From an uncultured Capnocytophaga sp. (lineage in GTDB: Bacteria; Bacteroidota; Bacteroidia; Flavobacteriales; Flavobacteriaceae): a DNA stretch of 7,896 nucleotides. The translations under genes and the position numbers were made by a program. This document shows, in pieces, positions 1 to 6,570 of the stretch. The stretch lies in contig CAJZFM010000091.1 of the NCBI GenBank assembly GCA_915070235.1, positions 1-7,896 on the forward strand, written 5' to 3'. Within the stretch, counting starts at the first letter, position 1; every line of letters begins with the position of its first letter. The notes below the pieces were generated by a model. The model was not told where the DNA came from. It worked only from the letters and a program-made list of their open reading frames with translations, and did not search any database.

Positions 1-434
1 CTGGGTAGTTCGCGTAAGAATATATAGGCTTTCCTATCATAGTCTATCTGGTAGAAAATATGTTGTAACCCATTGGTTACCATAAGGTTTTCAGCCTTTA
101 GGGTGAGATTATAGCGGGCTATTTGGTCAAAGACCTCCTGAGTGAGTCCCACCTGTGGGGCTTTGCACTCCACTACCAAGAAAATACTCCCATCGGGACG
201 GTAGATAACAATATCATAGCGCTTAGTTAAGTGATTGACTTGTATGCGCTTTTCCACATTCATAAGTGATTGTGGGTAGCCCCTATCCTGTAAGAGAAAG
301 CGTACCACATGTTGCCGTACCCATTCTTCAGGAGTAAGCACCACAAATTTTTTTCGGATTATATCAAAAATATATCGTTTATTTTCATTACTTTTGAACC
401 GAAATTCATATGTAGGGAAATTCAATGTTTGCAT
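1..434 (-). CDS. HsdR N-terminal-domain (PD-(D/E)XK nuclease-like) protein, 3' end outside window
   Basis: The ATG is at 434 and the frame stays open for 144 codons to the left edge, so the C-terminus lies outside the window. The protein starts MQTLNFPTYEFRFKSNENKR, then LTPEEWVRQH (about 33-42), then the core RYDIVIYRPDG...FLVVECKAP. D74 and E89-x-K91 fit the D...ExK metal-binding signature of the type I restriction HsdR N-terminal fold. The large HsdR helicase is probably absent, because short proteins with only this domain are usual in flavobacteria (from memory), so a true restriction role is doubtful. It is divergent from holA with a 39-bp gap; I recall this pair as conserved in flavobacteria, which hints at a DNA-related housekeeping role, but the function is unknown. 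The start is supported by the family-like N-terminus, although the -7 element lies only 5 nt upstream. Confidence 0.85.
   Translation of the reverse strand, partial: MQTLNFPTYEFRFKSNENKRYIFDIIRKKFVVLTPEEWVRQHVVRFLLQDRGYPQSLMNVEKRIQVNHLTKRYDIVIYRPDGSIFLVVECKAPQVGLTQEVFDQIARYNLTLKAENLMVTNGLQHIFYQIDYDRKAYIFLRELP
389..396 (+). promoter_or_regulatory. Possible -7 element for holA
   Basis: TACTTTTG matches TAnnTTTG exactly and lies 77 bases upstream of the holA ATG, inside the divergent gene. No -33 TTG is visible. A weaker 7-of-8 match, AATGTTTG, is at 424-431. Either could drive holA, and neither is strong. Confidence 0.3.
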
Positions 435-437
435 GGG

Positions 438-447
438 TGCAAATATA
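438..447 (-). promoter_or_regulatory. -7 promoter element of the HsdR-N-like gene, nearly leaderless
   Basis: On the minus strand the sequence reads TATATTTGCA, an exact match to the Bacteroidota -7 consensus TAnnTTTG. No TTG is seen at the -33 position. Only five bases (CACCC) separate the TTTG from the ATG at 434, so transcription would begin at or next to the start codon. Confidence 0.6.
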
Positions 448-473
448 CAAAAAGAAAATTAGAAACGCATAGC

Positions 474-1478
474 ATGAACGAAGTAGAAAAAATCTTAGCT
501 GAGTTAAAAAAACAAAATTATAGTCCCATCTACTATCTATGTGGGGAAGAACCTTATTTTATTGACGTAATCAGTAACTATATAGAACAACATGTACTCC
601 GTGATGATGAAAAGGCTTTCAACCAGCAAGTGGTCTATGGCAAAGACATCACCATAGATGCCCTTATTCACTATGCCCGTGAGTACCCCATGATGGCCGA
701 GCGCCGAGTGATCATTGTCAAAGAAGCTCAAGAGCTTAGCCGCTCCATAGGTCAGCTACTCCCCTATGTGGAAAAACCGTCTCCAACTACTATTTTGGTA
801 CTTTGTTATAAATATGGTAAGATAGATGGAAAAACCAAACTTGCCAAGGAACTCAAGAAATACACCACTCTTGAGAGTAAAAAACTCTATGAGAATGATA
901 CCGTTAAGTGGATAAATAGCTTTTTGAAAGAAAGCGGATATAGCATCAACCAAGTGGCTTGTCAGTTATTAGTAAGTTTCTTGGGTACTGATCTGAGTCG
1001 TATTGCCAACGAACTGAACAAACTCAAGATTATCCTCAAGCCAGGCACCGAAATCACCCCTACCCATATAGAGGAAAATATAGGTATCAGTAAGGATTTC
1101 AATGTGTTCGAATTGCAGAATGCTCTTGGTAGGAAAGACCTTCCTAAGGCTATGCAGATCATCAAGTACTTCAATGAAAACCAAAAGGATAACCCCATAC
1201 CCATGATTACAGAGAACCTGTATCGCTATTTTAAGAGCCTTTTCATCTTCTCCAGTCTTACAGGCCGTACTGATGCTGAGTTAGCTAAAGAAATGGGTGT
1301 AAATCCTTATTTCCTAAAGGATTACCGACAAGCCGCCTCCCTCTACCCATTGAAGAAAATCAGCTTTTGTATGGAGATTATCAAACAAGCTGACCTCAAG
1401 AGCAAAGGGGTTGAAAGTGGGTCTATCTCTTACTATGATATACTGAAAGAAACAATTATTTCAGTGATTAGTGATTAG
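474..1478 (+). CDS. holA: DNA polymerase III subunit delta (clamp loader)
   Basis: This 334-residue protein is the delta subunit of the polymerase III clamp loader, which opens the beta sliding clamp so it can be placed on primed DNA. The N-terminus has the family pattern YYLCGEEPYFIDVISNYI (20-37), followed by the AAA+-like core with AERRVIIVKEAQEL (75-88) and TTILVLCYK (105-113). The central segment GTDLSRIANELNKLKI (171-186) and the C-terminal collar-type helices VFELQNALGRKD and NLYRYFKSLF are also typical, as is the length. I chose the ATG at 474: the frame is open 55 codons further upstream, but that part overlaps the divergent gene and does not look like HolA. The last residues SVISD and the stop TAG lie inside a heptamer repeat array, and a second in-frame stop, TGA, follows directly. 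It converges on mvaA. Confidence 0.95.
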   Translation: MNEVEKILAELKKQNYSPIYYLCGEEPYFIDVISNYIEQHVLRDDEKAFNQQVVYGKDITIDALIHYAREYPMMAERRVIIVKEAQELSRSIGQLLPYVEKPSPTTILVLCYKYGKIDGKTKLAKELKKYTTLESKKLYENDTVKWINSFLKESGYSINQVACQLLVSFLGTDLSRIANELNKLKIILKPGTEITPTHIEENIGISKDFNVFELQNALGRKDLPKAMQIIKYFNENQKDNPIPMITENLYRYFKSLFIFSSLTGRTDAELAKEMGVNPYFLKDYRQAASLYPLKKISFCMEIIKQADLKSKGVESGSISYYDILKETIISVISD

Positions 1479-1586
1479 TGAACAGTGGTTAGTGGTTAGT
1501 GAACAGTGGTTAGTGGTTAGTTTCTAGAGACTAACAACTGACAACTAACCACTGACAACTAACCACTGACAACTTACTACTGACCT
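1461..1586. repeat. Heptamer array 1, a long imperfect hairpin between holA and mvaA
   Basis: From 1461 the sequence divides into 7-base units: TCAGTGA, TTAGTGA, TTAGTGA, ACAGTGG, TTAGTGG, TTAGTGA, ACAGTGG, TTAGTGG, TTAGTTT. After a TCTAGA centre (1523-1528) the other arm follows in the same register: CTAACAA, CTGACAA, CTAACCA, CTGACAA, CTAACCA, CTGACAA. Folding about 1525/1526 pairs 1478-1523 with 1528-1573 imperfectly; the best run is 11 perfect pairs, 1483-1493 with 1558-1568. The array runs into both coding ends and supplies both TAG stops. A role as bidirectional terminator is an inference; no T-tract follows the stem on either strand. Confidence 0.9.
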
Positions 1587-2884
1587 CTAAGTTGGTTAAA
1601 CGCTTGTACTACCTCACTATGAGAGACCGTTTTATCCTTGAAATAGTCCATCAGTTGTTGTTTTTCCTCTAAGGTAGCCCCTAATTGGTTTAGTATATTG
1701 ACTAAGTGCATTTTCATATGCCCCTTTTGGATACCATGGGTTACCAAGGAACTCACTGCGGCAAAGTTCTGTGCCAATCCTACGCAGGCGATAATCTTCA
1801 TCAGGGCTTCTGCAGAAGGGTTTTCAAGTATCTTTAGAGCTGTTCTTACCATAGGGTGTAGTTTGGTAAGTCCCCCTACAGTACCTATAGCCAAAGGTAT
1901 CTCAATACTATAATGGAAGATACCGTCTGTGAGGGAGGCTTGGGTTAGACTCTTATACCTGCCCTCCTTGGCGGCATAGGCATGAGCGGCTGCCTCCACG
2001 GCACGAAAGTCATTTCCTGTGGCAATAACCACGGCATCTATACCATTCATAACCCCTTTGTTATGAGTTACCGCACGATATACATCGGCATTGGCTACTG
2101 CGATGGCACGGACAAAGTCAATGGCAAACTCCTCCCCTGTAATGTCATTATAGGACATTTGGCTAGTAGGTGCAGAGACCTCAGCCCTTACTAAGCACTG
2201 AGGAGTATAATTGGAGAGAATACTCATGAGTACTTCCAGATTTCCATGGGTGATATGTGTGAGAGCTTCGCGCTCAATGGTTTGGGTCATCTGCTCCAAA
2301 CATGAATTGATAAAGTTAGCCCCCATGGCATCTCCTGTAAGGAAAGTAACAAATACCTGATAATAATGCTCCAAGGAATCCGTCATATCCTTGAGCATAA
2401 TGGAAGAGATTCCTCCTCCCCTTTTGCGCATGTTTTCAGTAAGTGCACTTGTGTCTTCGTATAAAAGCGCGTCTATTTGATTAAAGAATTGGAAGAGTTC
2501 TTGTTTGTTTCCGTCAAAGAACAGATGAATATGGCCTACCTTTTCGATGCTACGTACCTGACAGTGGAAACCTCCATGTTCAGACCAGAATTTGGCCGCT
2601 TTGCTTACGGCAGCCACCACTGAACTTTCCTCTACCACCATAGGCACTGTATAGTTGCGACCATCAATTAAGAAATTAGGCGCTACGGCAAAGGGTAGAA
2701 CATAGTTACCTATAGCATTTTCTATAAAATCATCATGTAACTTTTGCAAGTTACTATCAGCCAAATCATAAGTTGCAAAAACCTCCTTAGCAGAAGGCTC
2801 CTTGTCAAGATAGGTTTGGCATATCCATTGACGTTTTTCCTCTTTAGTGAGTTTAGAAAAACCTTTAACCATGTTAGTATTCAT
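1577..2884 (-). CDS. mvaA: Hydroxymethylglutaryl-CoA reductase, class II
   Basis: This 435-residue enzyme interconverts HMG-CoA and mevalonate with NAD(P)H in the cytoplasm. Class II motifs are clear: ENAIGNYVLPFAVAPN (55-70), VVEESSVVAAVSKAAKFW (83-100) with the catalytic Glu, the nucleotide-binding DAMGANFIN (185-193), NKGVMNG (275-281) with catalytic Lys276 and Asn280, TGND (289-292) with Asp292, and GHMKMH (388-393) with catalytic His389. All expected catalytic residues are present and the length is normal. Class II enzymes are often named degradative, but flavobacteria use the mevalonate route for isoprenoids, so a biosynthetic role is likely (inference). It starts 18 bases after the M64 peptidase stop, so the two are probably co-transcribed. 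Start at 2884; the ATG at 2872 (Met5) is the alternative. The last Gln codon and TAG lie in heptamer array 1, with TAA next in frame. Confidence 0.95.
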   Translation of the reverse strand: MNTNMVKGFSKLTKEEKRQWICQTYLDKEPSAKEVFATYDLADSNLQKLHDDFIENAIGNYVLPFAVAPNFLIDGRNYTVPMVVEESSVVAAVSKAAKFWSEHGGFHCQVRSIEKVGHIHLFFDGNKQELFQFFNQIDALLYEDTSALTENMRKRGGGISSIMLKDMTDSLEHYYQVFVTFLTGDAMGANFINSCLEQMTQTIEREALTHITHGNLEVLMSILSNYTPQCLVRAEVSAPTSQMSYNDITGEEFAIDFVRAIAVANADVYRAVTHNKGVMNGIDAVVIATGNDFRAVEAAAHAYAAKEGRYKSLTQASLTDGIFHYSIEIPLAIGTVGGLTKLHPMVRTALKILENPSAEALMKIIACVGLAQNFAAVSSLVTHGIQKGHMKMHLVNILNQLGATLEEKQQLMDYFKDKTVSHSEVVQAFNQLRGQ

Positions 2885-2902
2885 ATATCTAAACTGTAAA
2901 TC

Positions 2903-4168
2903 TTATTCTGTATAAAAGTGTATCATTCTCTCAATAGCACGGGTACATACAGGGCAGAAATCATTACTATCAATAGAATTCATTCTGCAATCCTGCATAG
3001 GGCTATACATACCTTTAGATAGATAGCCGCCCCCCTCGAAGGCTCCCACTTTCTGTTGGTACTTGGCTATACGTGGTGTAGGAATAGGGGTGTGTTTCTG
3101 TACCATATCCTTCCACTTAGTACCAAAATCCACCAAAGAGGTAATATTGGGTTCCCAAGGCTCTATTTTAAGGTTGTAGCGGCTTCCCATTCCCTCTTCG
3201 TAACTGTACTCATCGGCAAGGCCTACAAAACCATGGCCAAACTCATGTACAAAGGTTTTTTCAGCTAAAGAATTATCCGACACATTGAGATTTAACAGAT
3301 TATAAAAAGCACCACCCCCATATTCTTTGGTATTGACCACCACAAAGAGTTGATCATAAGGCACAGCCGCTGCTACATCAGCCACTTTAAAGAAAGAGGG
3401 ACAAGTGAGGTATCTGTCCATGCCAAAGGAATAAAAATGGCTATCAAACAAGGTATTCTTATAGGCCAATACGCCAGCCAAGTCGGTACCACTCTCTTGA
3501 GAAGGAGCCAATACCGCACAGATATTGAAATCCGCTTTGTGTTTGCTATAAGGGGCTATAGAGAACAAATAATCAAATAAGCGCTGGGTATCAGCAACAA
3601 ACTTGTCCATTTCCTCTTGTGTATATCCTTCAGGAAGTACTACTATATCCACTTTACGCTCTGGCGCTCCATTGCTGAGCAATTGTTTTACAGGAAACTT
3701 CAGTGGGGTATCTTTGACAATCCTATAATCGGTAGGGTCTATGGAAGTAGAGAAAAGAGTTGCGAAATTTCCATCGGTTTTCCTATGGTCAAAATTCACC
3801 TTAACCTGTGTCTTAGGATAAGGTACTTGGAGAGGAATCTCGAAGAACTCCGTTTTAGCTTCATCGGTTTCTAAGCTTTGCCATTCTTCCAAGAGTGTAA
3901 TGAATCCCTTGGAATACAACACCTTACTCGATGCTGGCTCTAATACTTGTATGCGGTATTCCCCCTGATTGGGGTGTATCAAGTTCGTATGAGAACCTCC
4001 GAAAAGCGGTTCCTGCTTGAGTCCTTTGAGAGCTACCTGAGTGGTGCGCTTAGTCCCAAAGAGGAAAAAATCCAGTCGCAATGCCTCCTTGGTGAAATAA
4101 GTATCATAGGACTGAGCCACCGCTATTTGTAAGTATAAAAACGAAATAAAAAATAATATGTTTCTCAT
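2903..4168 (-). CDS. Exported zinc metallopeptidase, M64 (IgA peptidase-like) family
   Basis: This 421-residue protein has a signal peptide, MRNILFFISFLYLQIAVA, probably cut before Gln19, so it should act in the periplasm or outside the cell. An N-terminal beta-rich region (about 20-150) fits the M64 N-terminal domain. The peptidase part begins near KVDIVVLPEGYTQEEMDKF and holds the zinc motif HEFGHGFVGLADEY (308-321), with His308 and His312 as ligands and Glu309 as catalytic base. Near the C-terminus C394, C405 and C408 (DCRMN, FCPVC) could form a disulfide or bind metal. M64 contains the Clostridium ramosum IgA protease, but most members have unknown substrates, so IgA cleavage should not be assumed. 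The ATG at 4168 is chosen because it starts the signal peptide; a TTG six codons upstream is less likely. No minus-strand -7 element lies in the 64-bp gap to the regulator, so it probably shares that promoter. Confidence 0.9.
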   Translation of the reverse strand: MRNILFFISFLYLQIAVAQSYDTYFTKEALRLDFFLFGTKRTTQVALKGLKQEPLFGGSHTNLIHPNQGEYRIQVLEPASSKVLYSKGFITLLEEWQSLETDEAKTEFFEIPLQVPYPKTQVKVNFDHRKTDGNFATLFSTSIDPTDYRIVKDTPLKFPVKQLLSNGAPERKVDIVVLPEGYTQEEMDKFVADTQRLFDYLFSIAPYSKHKADFNICAVLAPSQESGTDLAGVLAYKNTLFDSHFYSFGMDRYLTCPSFFKVADVAAAVPYDQLFVVVNTKEYGGGAFYNLLNLNVSDNSLAEKTFVHEFGHGFVGLADEYSYEEGMGSRYNLKIEPWEPNITSLVDFGTKWKDMVQKHTPIPTPRIAKYQQKVGAFEGGGYLSKGMYSPMQDCRMNSIDSNDFCPVCTRAIERMIHFYTE

Positions 4169-4174
4169 ATATAA

Positions 4175-4214
4175 CTCATTTGTCAAGACATAATCTATTG
4201 CTCATTTGTTAAGA
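4175..4214. repeat. Direct repeat, two 14-bp copies at a 26-bp period, upstream of the M64 gene
   Basis: On the plus strand CTCATTTGTTAAGA (4201-4214) and CTCATTTGTCAAGA (4175-4188) match at 13 of 14 positions and are 26 bases apart. They lie in the gap between the regulator stop and the M64 start. They could be a binding-site pair for a regulator or a simple local duplication. Confidence 0.55.
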
Positions 4215-4231
4215 TGCAATAAGATAGCATC
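4213..4231. repeat. Short imperfect inverted repeat after the regulator gene
   Basis: GATGC (4213-4217) and GCATC (4227-4231) form a 5-bp stem with a 9-base loop, directly after the regulator stop. It has no T-tract on the minus strand, so terminator function is doubtful. Confidence 0.3.
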
Positions 4232-4232
4232 T

Positions 4233-5489
4233 CTATTCTATATTGTATTGTTTTATTTTCCGATAAAGCGTTCGCTCGGAGATCCCCAGTTCCTTAGCTG
4301 CTTCTTTTCTCTTACCCCTATGTCGTTCCAAGGATTTTTGTATCAGCTCCACCTCCTTGTCTTGCAAGGAAATAGGCTCTTCCTCCTGAATTTCCTCTGC
4401 GAAATCATAGTTACCATGCTTTCCCACATGCGAAGGCACTTTGTCATGGGAGAGAAGCATCATAGCAGGTTCATTCATATCAGTAGGATAGGCCACCTCA
4501 GAACCATAGATCTTATGAATGAGCGTTTGGTTTTCCTCCTGTACTTTGGGCGTATTCCCCTCCTGTATAAGCTTGAATGTAAGCTGTTTGAGATCATTGA
4601 GGTCATTACGCATATCAAAAAGTACCTTGTAAAGGATTTCTCTCTCGGAAGCAAAATCGCCTTCCGTCTTGCTCTGAGAGACCGTAGCAGGCAAGTGACT
4701 TACCTTATCCTCAGGAAGATAAGAGAGCAGTGTTTCGGCAGAGATTTCCCTTTTCTGTTCCACTACAGATATTTGTTCGGCTATGTTTCTCAACTGTCTT
4801 ATATTACCAGGCCAACGGTAGCGCAAGAGTTCCTTGACCGCCTCTGGAGAAAGTTGGACAGTAGGCATACGATATTTTTGAGCAAAATCTGAGGCAAATT
4901 TTCTAAATAGCAGATGGATATCCTCCTTGCGTTCTCTAAGAGGCGGGAGGAAGATCTCCACTGTATTGAGCCTATAGTACAAGTCCTCACGGAAGCGCCC
5001 CTTCTTGAGAGCCTCCTGCATCTTTACATTGGTAGCTGCCACAATACGCACATCAGTTTTGCGAGGAGTGGAGTCCCCTACGCGGATAAACTCCCCATTT
5101 TCCAAGACCCTCAAGAGGCGTACCTGTGCCGAAAGTGGCAATTCGCCCACCTCATCAAGGAAGATTGTACCCCCATTGGCCTCCTCAAAGTAGCCTTTCT
5201 TATCCTCCTTGCCAGAGTGTGTGAAGCTACCTGCCTTAAAACCAAATAGTTCCGAGTCAATGGTACCTTCGGGAATAGCCCCACAGTTAATAGCTATATA
5301 TTTTGCATGCTTACGAGCTGAAAGCGTGTGAATAATCCGAGCAAAAGCCTCCTTACCCACGCCACTTTCCCCTGTGATAAGCACAGAGACATCGGTAGGG
5401 GCGATACGAACGGCTTTTTCTATGGCCAGATTCAGCTTGGAATCGTTGCCAATAATACCAAAACGTTGTTTTACAGATTGAATATCCAT
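4233..5489 (-). CDS. AAA+ enhancer-binding-type transcriptional regulator (sigma-54 interaction family), altered GAFTGA loop
   Basis: This 418-residue cytoplasmic protein has the sigma-54 activator AAA+ domain almost from the N-terminus, with no receiver or sensor domain. Visible motifs are Walker A GESGVGKE (40-47), Walker B GGTIFLDEVGELP (about 106-118), the REDLYYRLNTVEIFLPPLRER segment (167-187) and sensor II WPGNIRQLRN (226-235). The loop that contacts sigma-54, normally GAFTGA, reads GSFTHS (87-92): Phe and Thr are kept but the final GA is lost. A long linker (about 260-375) leads to a C-terminal Fis-like helix-turn-helix, RKEAAKELGISERTLYRKIK. Start at the ATG at 5489; the TTG-started extension upstream overlaps the promoter. 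It is first in a probable operon with the M64 peptidase and mvaA. It may act on sigma-54 poorly or work otherwise (inference). Confidence 0.9.
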   Translation of the reverse strand: MDIQSVKQRFGIIGNDSKLNLAIEKAVRIAPTDVSVLITGESGVGKEAFARIIHTLSARKHAKYIAINCGAIPEGTIDSELFGFKAGSFTHSGKEDKKGYFEEANGGTIFLDEVGELPLSAQVRLLRVLENGEFIRVGDSTPRKTDVRIVAATNVKMQEALKKGRFREDLYYRLNTVEIFLPPLRERKEDIHLLFRKFASDFAQKYRMPTVQLSPEAVKELLRYRWPGNIRQLRNIAEQISVVEQKREISAETLLSYLPEDKVSHLPATVSQSKTEGDFASEREILYKVLFDMRNDLNDLKQLTFKLIQEGNTPKVQEENQTLIHKIYGSEVAYPTDMNEPAMMLLSHDKVPSHVGKHGNYDFAEEIQEEEPISLQDKEVELIQKSLERHRGKRKEAAKELGISERTLYRKIKQYNIE

Positions 5490-5526
5490 GTTATGGAGTA
5501 CCTTTAGTTTAAGATATGAAAAACTC

Positions 5527-5559
5527 TGCAAATGTACAAAATTAATTTACAATATACAA
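5527..5559 (-). promoter_or_regulatory. Promoter of the regulator-M64-mvaA unit
   Basis: On the minus strand TTG (5559-5557) is followed after 20 bases by TACATTTG (5536-5529), the Bacteroidota -33/-7 arrangement with usual spacing. The leader before the ATG at 5489 would be about 35 nt. This is the best complete promoter in the window. Confidence 0.7.
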
Positions 5560-5599
5560 TTTAAGTAAGATATTTACGCGATTTAAGCGATATTTTTAG

Positions 5600-5609
5600 T
5601 ACCTTTGCA
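5600..5609 (+). promoter_or_regulatory. -7 promoter element of yicC
   Basis: TACCTTTGCA matches TAnnTTTG exactly, with 21 bases between the final G and the yicC ATG at 5629. No TTG is seen at -33. It is divergent from the regulator promoter, with the two -7 boxes about 64 bases apart. Confidence 0.6.
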
Positions 5610-5628
5610 CTCATCAAAGCATACAACC

Positions 5629-6489
5629 ATGATACAATCCATGACAGGCTTTGGCAAGAGCCTATTGCAACTTGCTGATAAGAAAATCATTATAGAGATA
5701 AAGTCCCTCAATAGCAAGGCCATAGACCTCAACACCCGTATTGCACAAGCCTATAAGGAAAAAGAATTAACTCTTAGGAAACTCATTTCCGACACCTTGG
5801 AGCGCGGAAAGATTGATTTTACCCTTACGGTAGAAAATACCTCTGCCTCAAGTACTTCCACGCTCAATGAACCCGTTGTTCGCGGCTATATAGAGCAGAT
5901 GCGAACCATTTCGCCTAATGGGCCTGATGTAGAATTTCTCAAGATGGCCGTACGCATGCCCGATGCGCTGACTACGCCTGTGGAAGAAGTAGATGAGCAG
6001 GAGTTTGCCCAAATAGAAGAGCAGTTAGTCTTAGCCCTCAAGCAATTACAAGCGTTTCGCAGTAGTGAGGGCGCTATTTTACAGAAAGATTTTGAGCTAC
6101 GTATCAGGAACATACAACAACTCCTAACCCAAGTAGAAGCACTTGACACTGAGCGACTTGCCGCCATCCGTAGTCGTATGGAGCGCGCTGTGGAAGAAAT
6201 TAGAGACCGAGTAGATGAGAATCGTTTCGAGCAAGAGCTTATCTTTTATCTTGAGAAATTGGATATCACCGAGGAGAAAGTACGGCTTGCCAATCACCTA
6301 AATTACTTTCTTATCACACTGGAAGAACCCCAGTCCAATGGGCGCAAATTGGGCTTTATCGCTCAGGAGATAGGGCGCGAGATCAACACCTTAGGTTCCA
6401 AAGCCAACCACGCTCAAATGCAACAAATCGTGGTGCTAATGAAAAATGAATTGGAGAAGATAAAGGAGCAGGTGCTCAACATTCTTTGA
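5629..6489 (+). CDS. yicC: YicC/YloC family endoribonuclease
   Basis: This 286-residue cytoplasmic protein matches the YicC family in length and at both ends. It starts MIQSMTGFGKS, the family signature, with EIKSLNSKAIDLN (23-35) and LERGKIDFTLTVEN (57-70) in the N-terminal domain. The C-terminal DUF1732-type domain has ELIFYLEKLDITEEKVRL (203-220), NGRKLGFIAQEIGREINTLG (237-256) and SKANHAQMQ. E. coli YicC has been shown to be a ribonuclease that acts on small RNA; the role in flavobacteria is inferred. The ATG at 5629 is chosen because the family signature begins there and the promoter is 21 bases upstream. In many Bacteroidota I recall gmk following this gene; here it converges on prfA instead. 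It ends with three in-frame stops, TGA-TAG-TGA, at the edge of heptamer array 2. Confidence 0.92.
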   Translation: MIQSMTGFGKSLLQLADKKIIIEIKSLNSKAIDLNTRIAQAYKEKELTLRKLISDTLERGKIDFTLTVENTSASSTSTLNEPVVRGYIEQMRTISPNGPDVEFLKMAVRMPDALTTPVEEVDEQEFAQIEEQLVLALKQLQAFRSSEGAILQKDFELRIRNIQQLLTQVEALDTERLAAIRSRMERAVEEIRDRVDENRFEQELIFYLEKLDITEEKVRLANHLNYFLITLEEPQSNGRKLGFIAQEIGREINTLGSKANHAQMQQIVVLMKNELEKIKEQVLNIL

Positions 6490-6570
6490 TAGTGAAAAGT
6501 GAAAAGTGAAAAGTGAAAAGTGAAAAGTAACTCAGACAATTCATCACTTTTCACTTTTCGTTCTTCACTA
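6490..6570. repeat. Heptamer array 2, a hairpin between yicC and prfA
   Basis: The plus strand has TAGTGAA and four AAGTGAA units (6490-6524), then AAGTAAC, a spacer, and the opposite arm ACTTTTC ACTTTTC GTTCTTC ACTA (6546-6570). The run at 6544-6559 is the exact reverse complement of 6508-6523, a 16-bp perfect stem with a 20-base loop, and it can also pair one unit earlier at 6501-6516. The array supplies the prfA stop and lies directly after the yicC stop. It probably stops transcripts from both sides (inference); a T-tract is lacking. Confidence 0.9.

Noticed and set aside
1..434. A type I restriction-modification system at the left edge
   Set aside because: Only the HsdR N-terminal domain is visible, no hsdM or hsdS is seen, and short holA-linked proteins of this type are common in flavobacteria.
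309..473. Upstream extension of the holA reading frame by 55 codons
   Set aside because: It overlaps the divergent HsdR-N-like gene, and its translation does not resemble HolA, whose family N-terminus begins at the ATG at 474.
1461..1586. CRISPR array
   Set aside because: The units are 7 bases without unique spacers and the array is palindromic; no cas genes are nearby.
4169..4186. TTG start adding six residues to the M64 peptidase
   Set aside because: The ATG at 4168 gives a clean signal peptide beginning MRNILFF; the added residues would put MTNELY before it.
4206..4892. Long plus-strand open frame of 228 codons opposite the regulator gene
   Set aside because: The opposite strand encodes clear AAA+ and HTH motifs; the plus-strand translation has no recognisable domain and looks like a shadow of the regulator.
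5490..5531. TTG start adding 14 residues to the regulator
   Set aside because: This stretch overlaps the -7 promoter element and expected leader; the ATG at 5489 gives a family-like start.
5603..5619. Small inverted repeat CTTTG/CAAAG over the yicC -7 box as an operator
   Set aside because: A 5-bp match that overlaps the promoter consensus itself is expected by chance.
5886..6167. Serine- and cysteine-rich minus-strand open frame inside yicC
   Set aside because: It is low-complexity, lies wholly within a well-supported gene on the other strand and has no family features.
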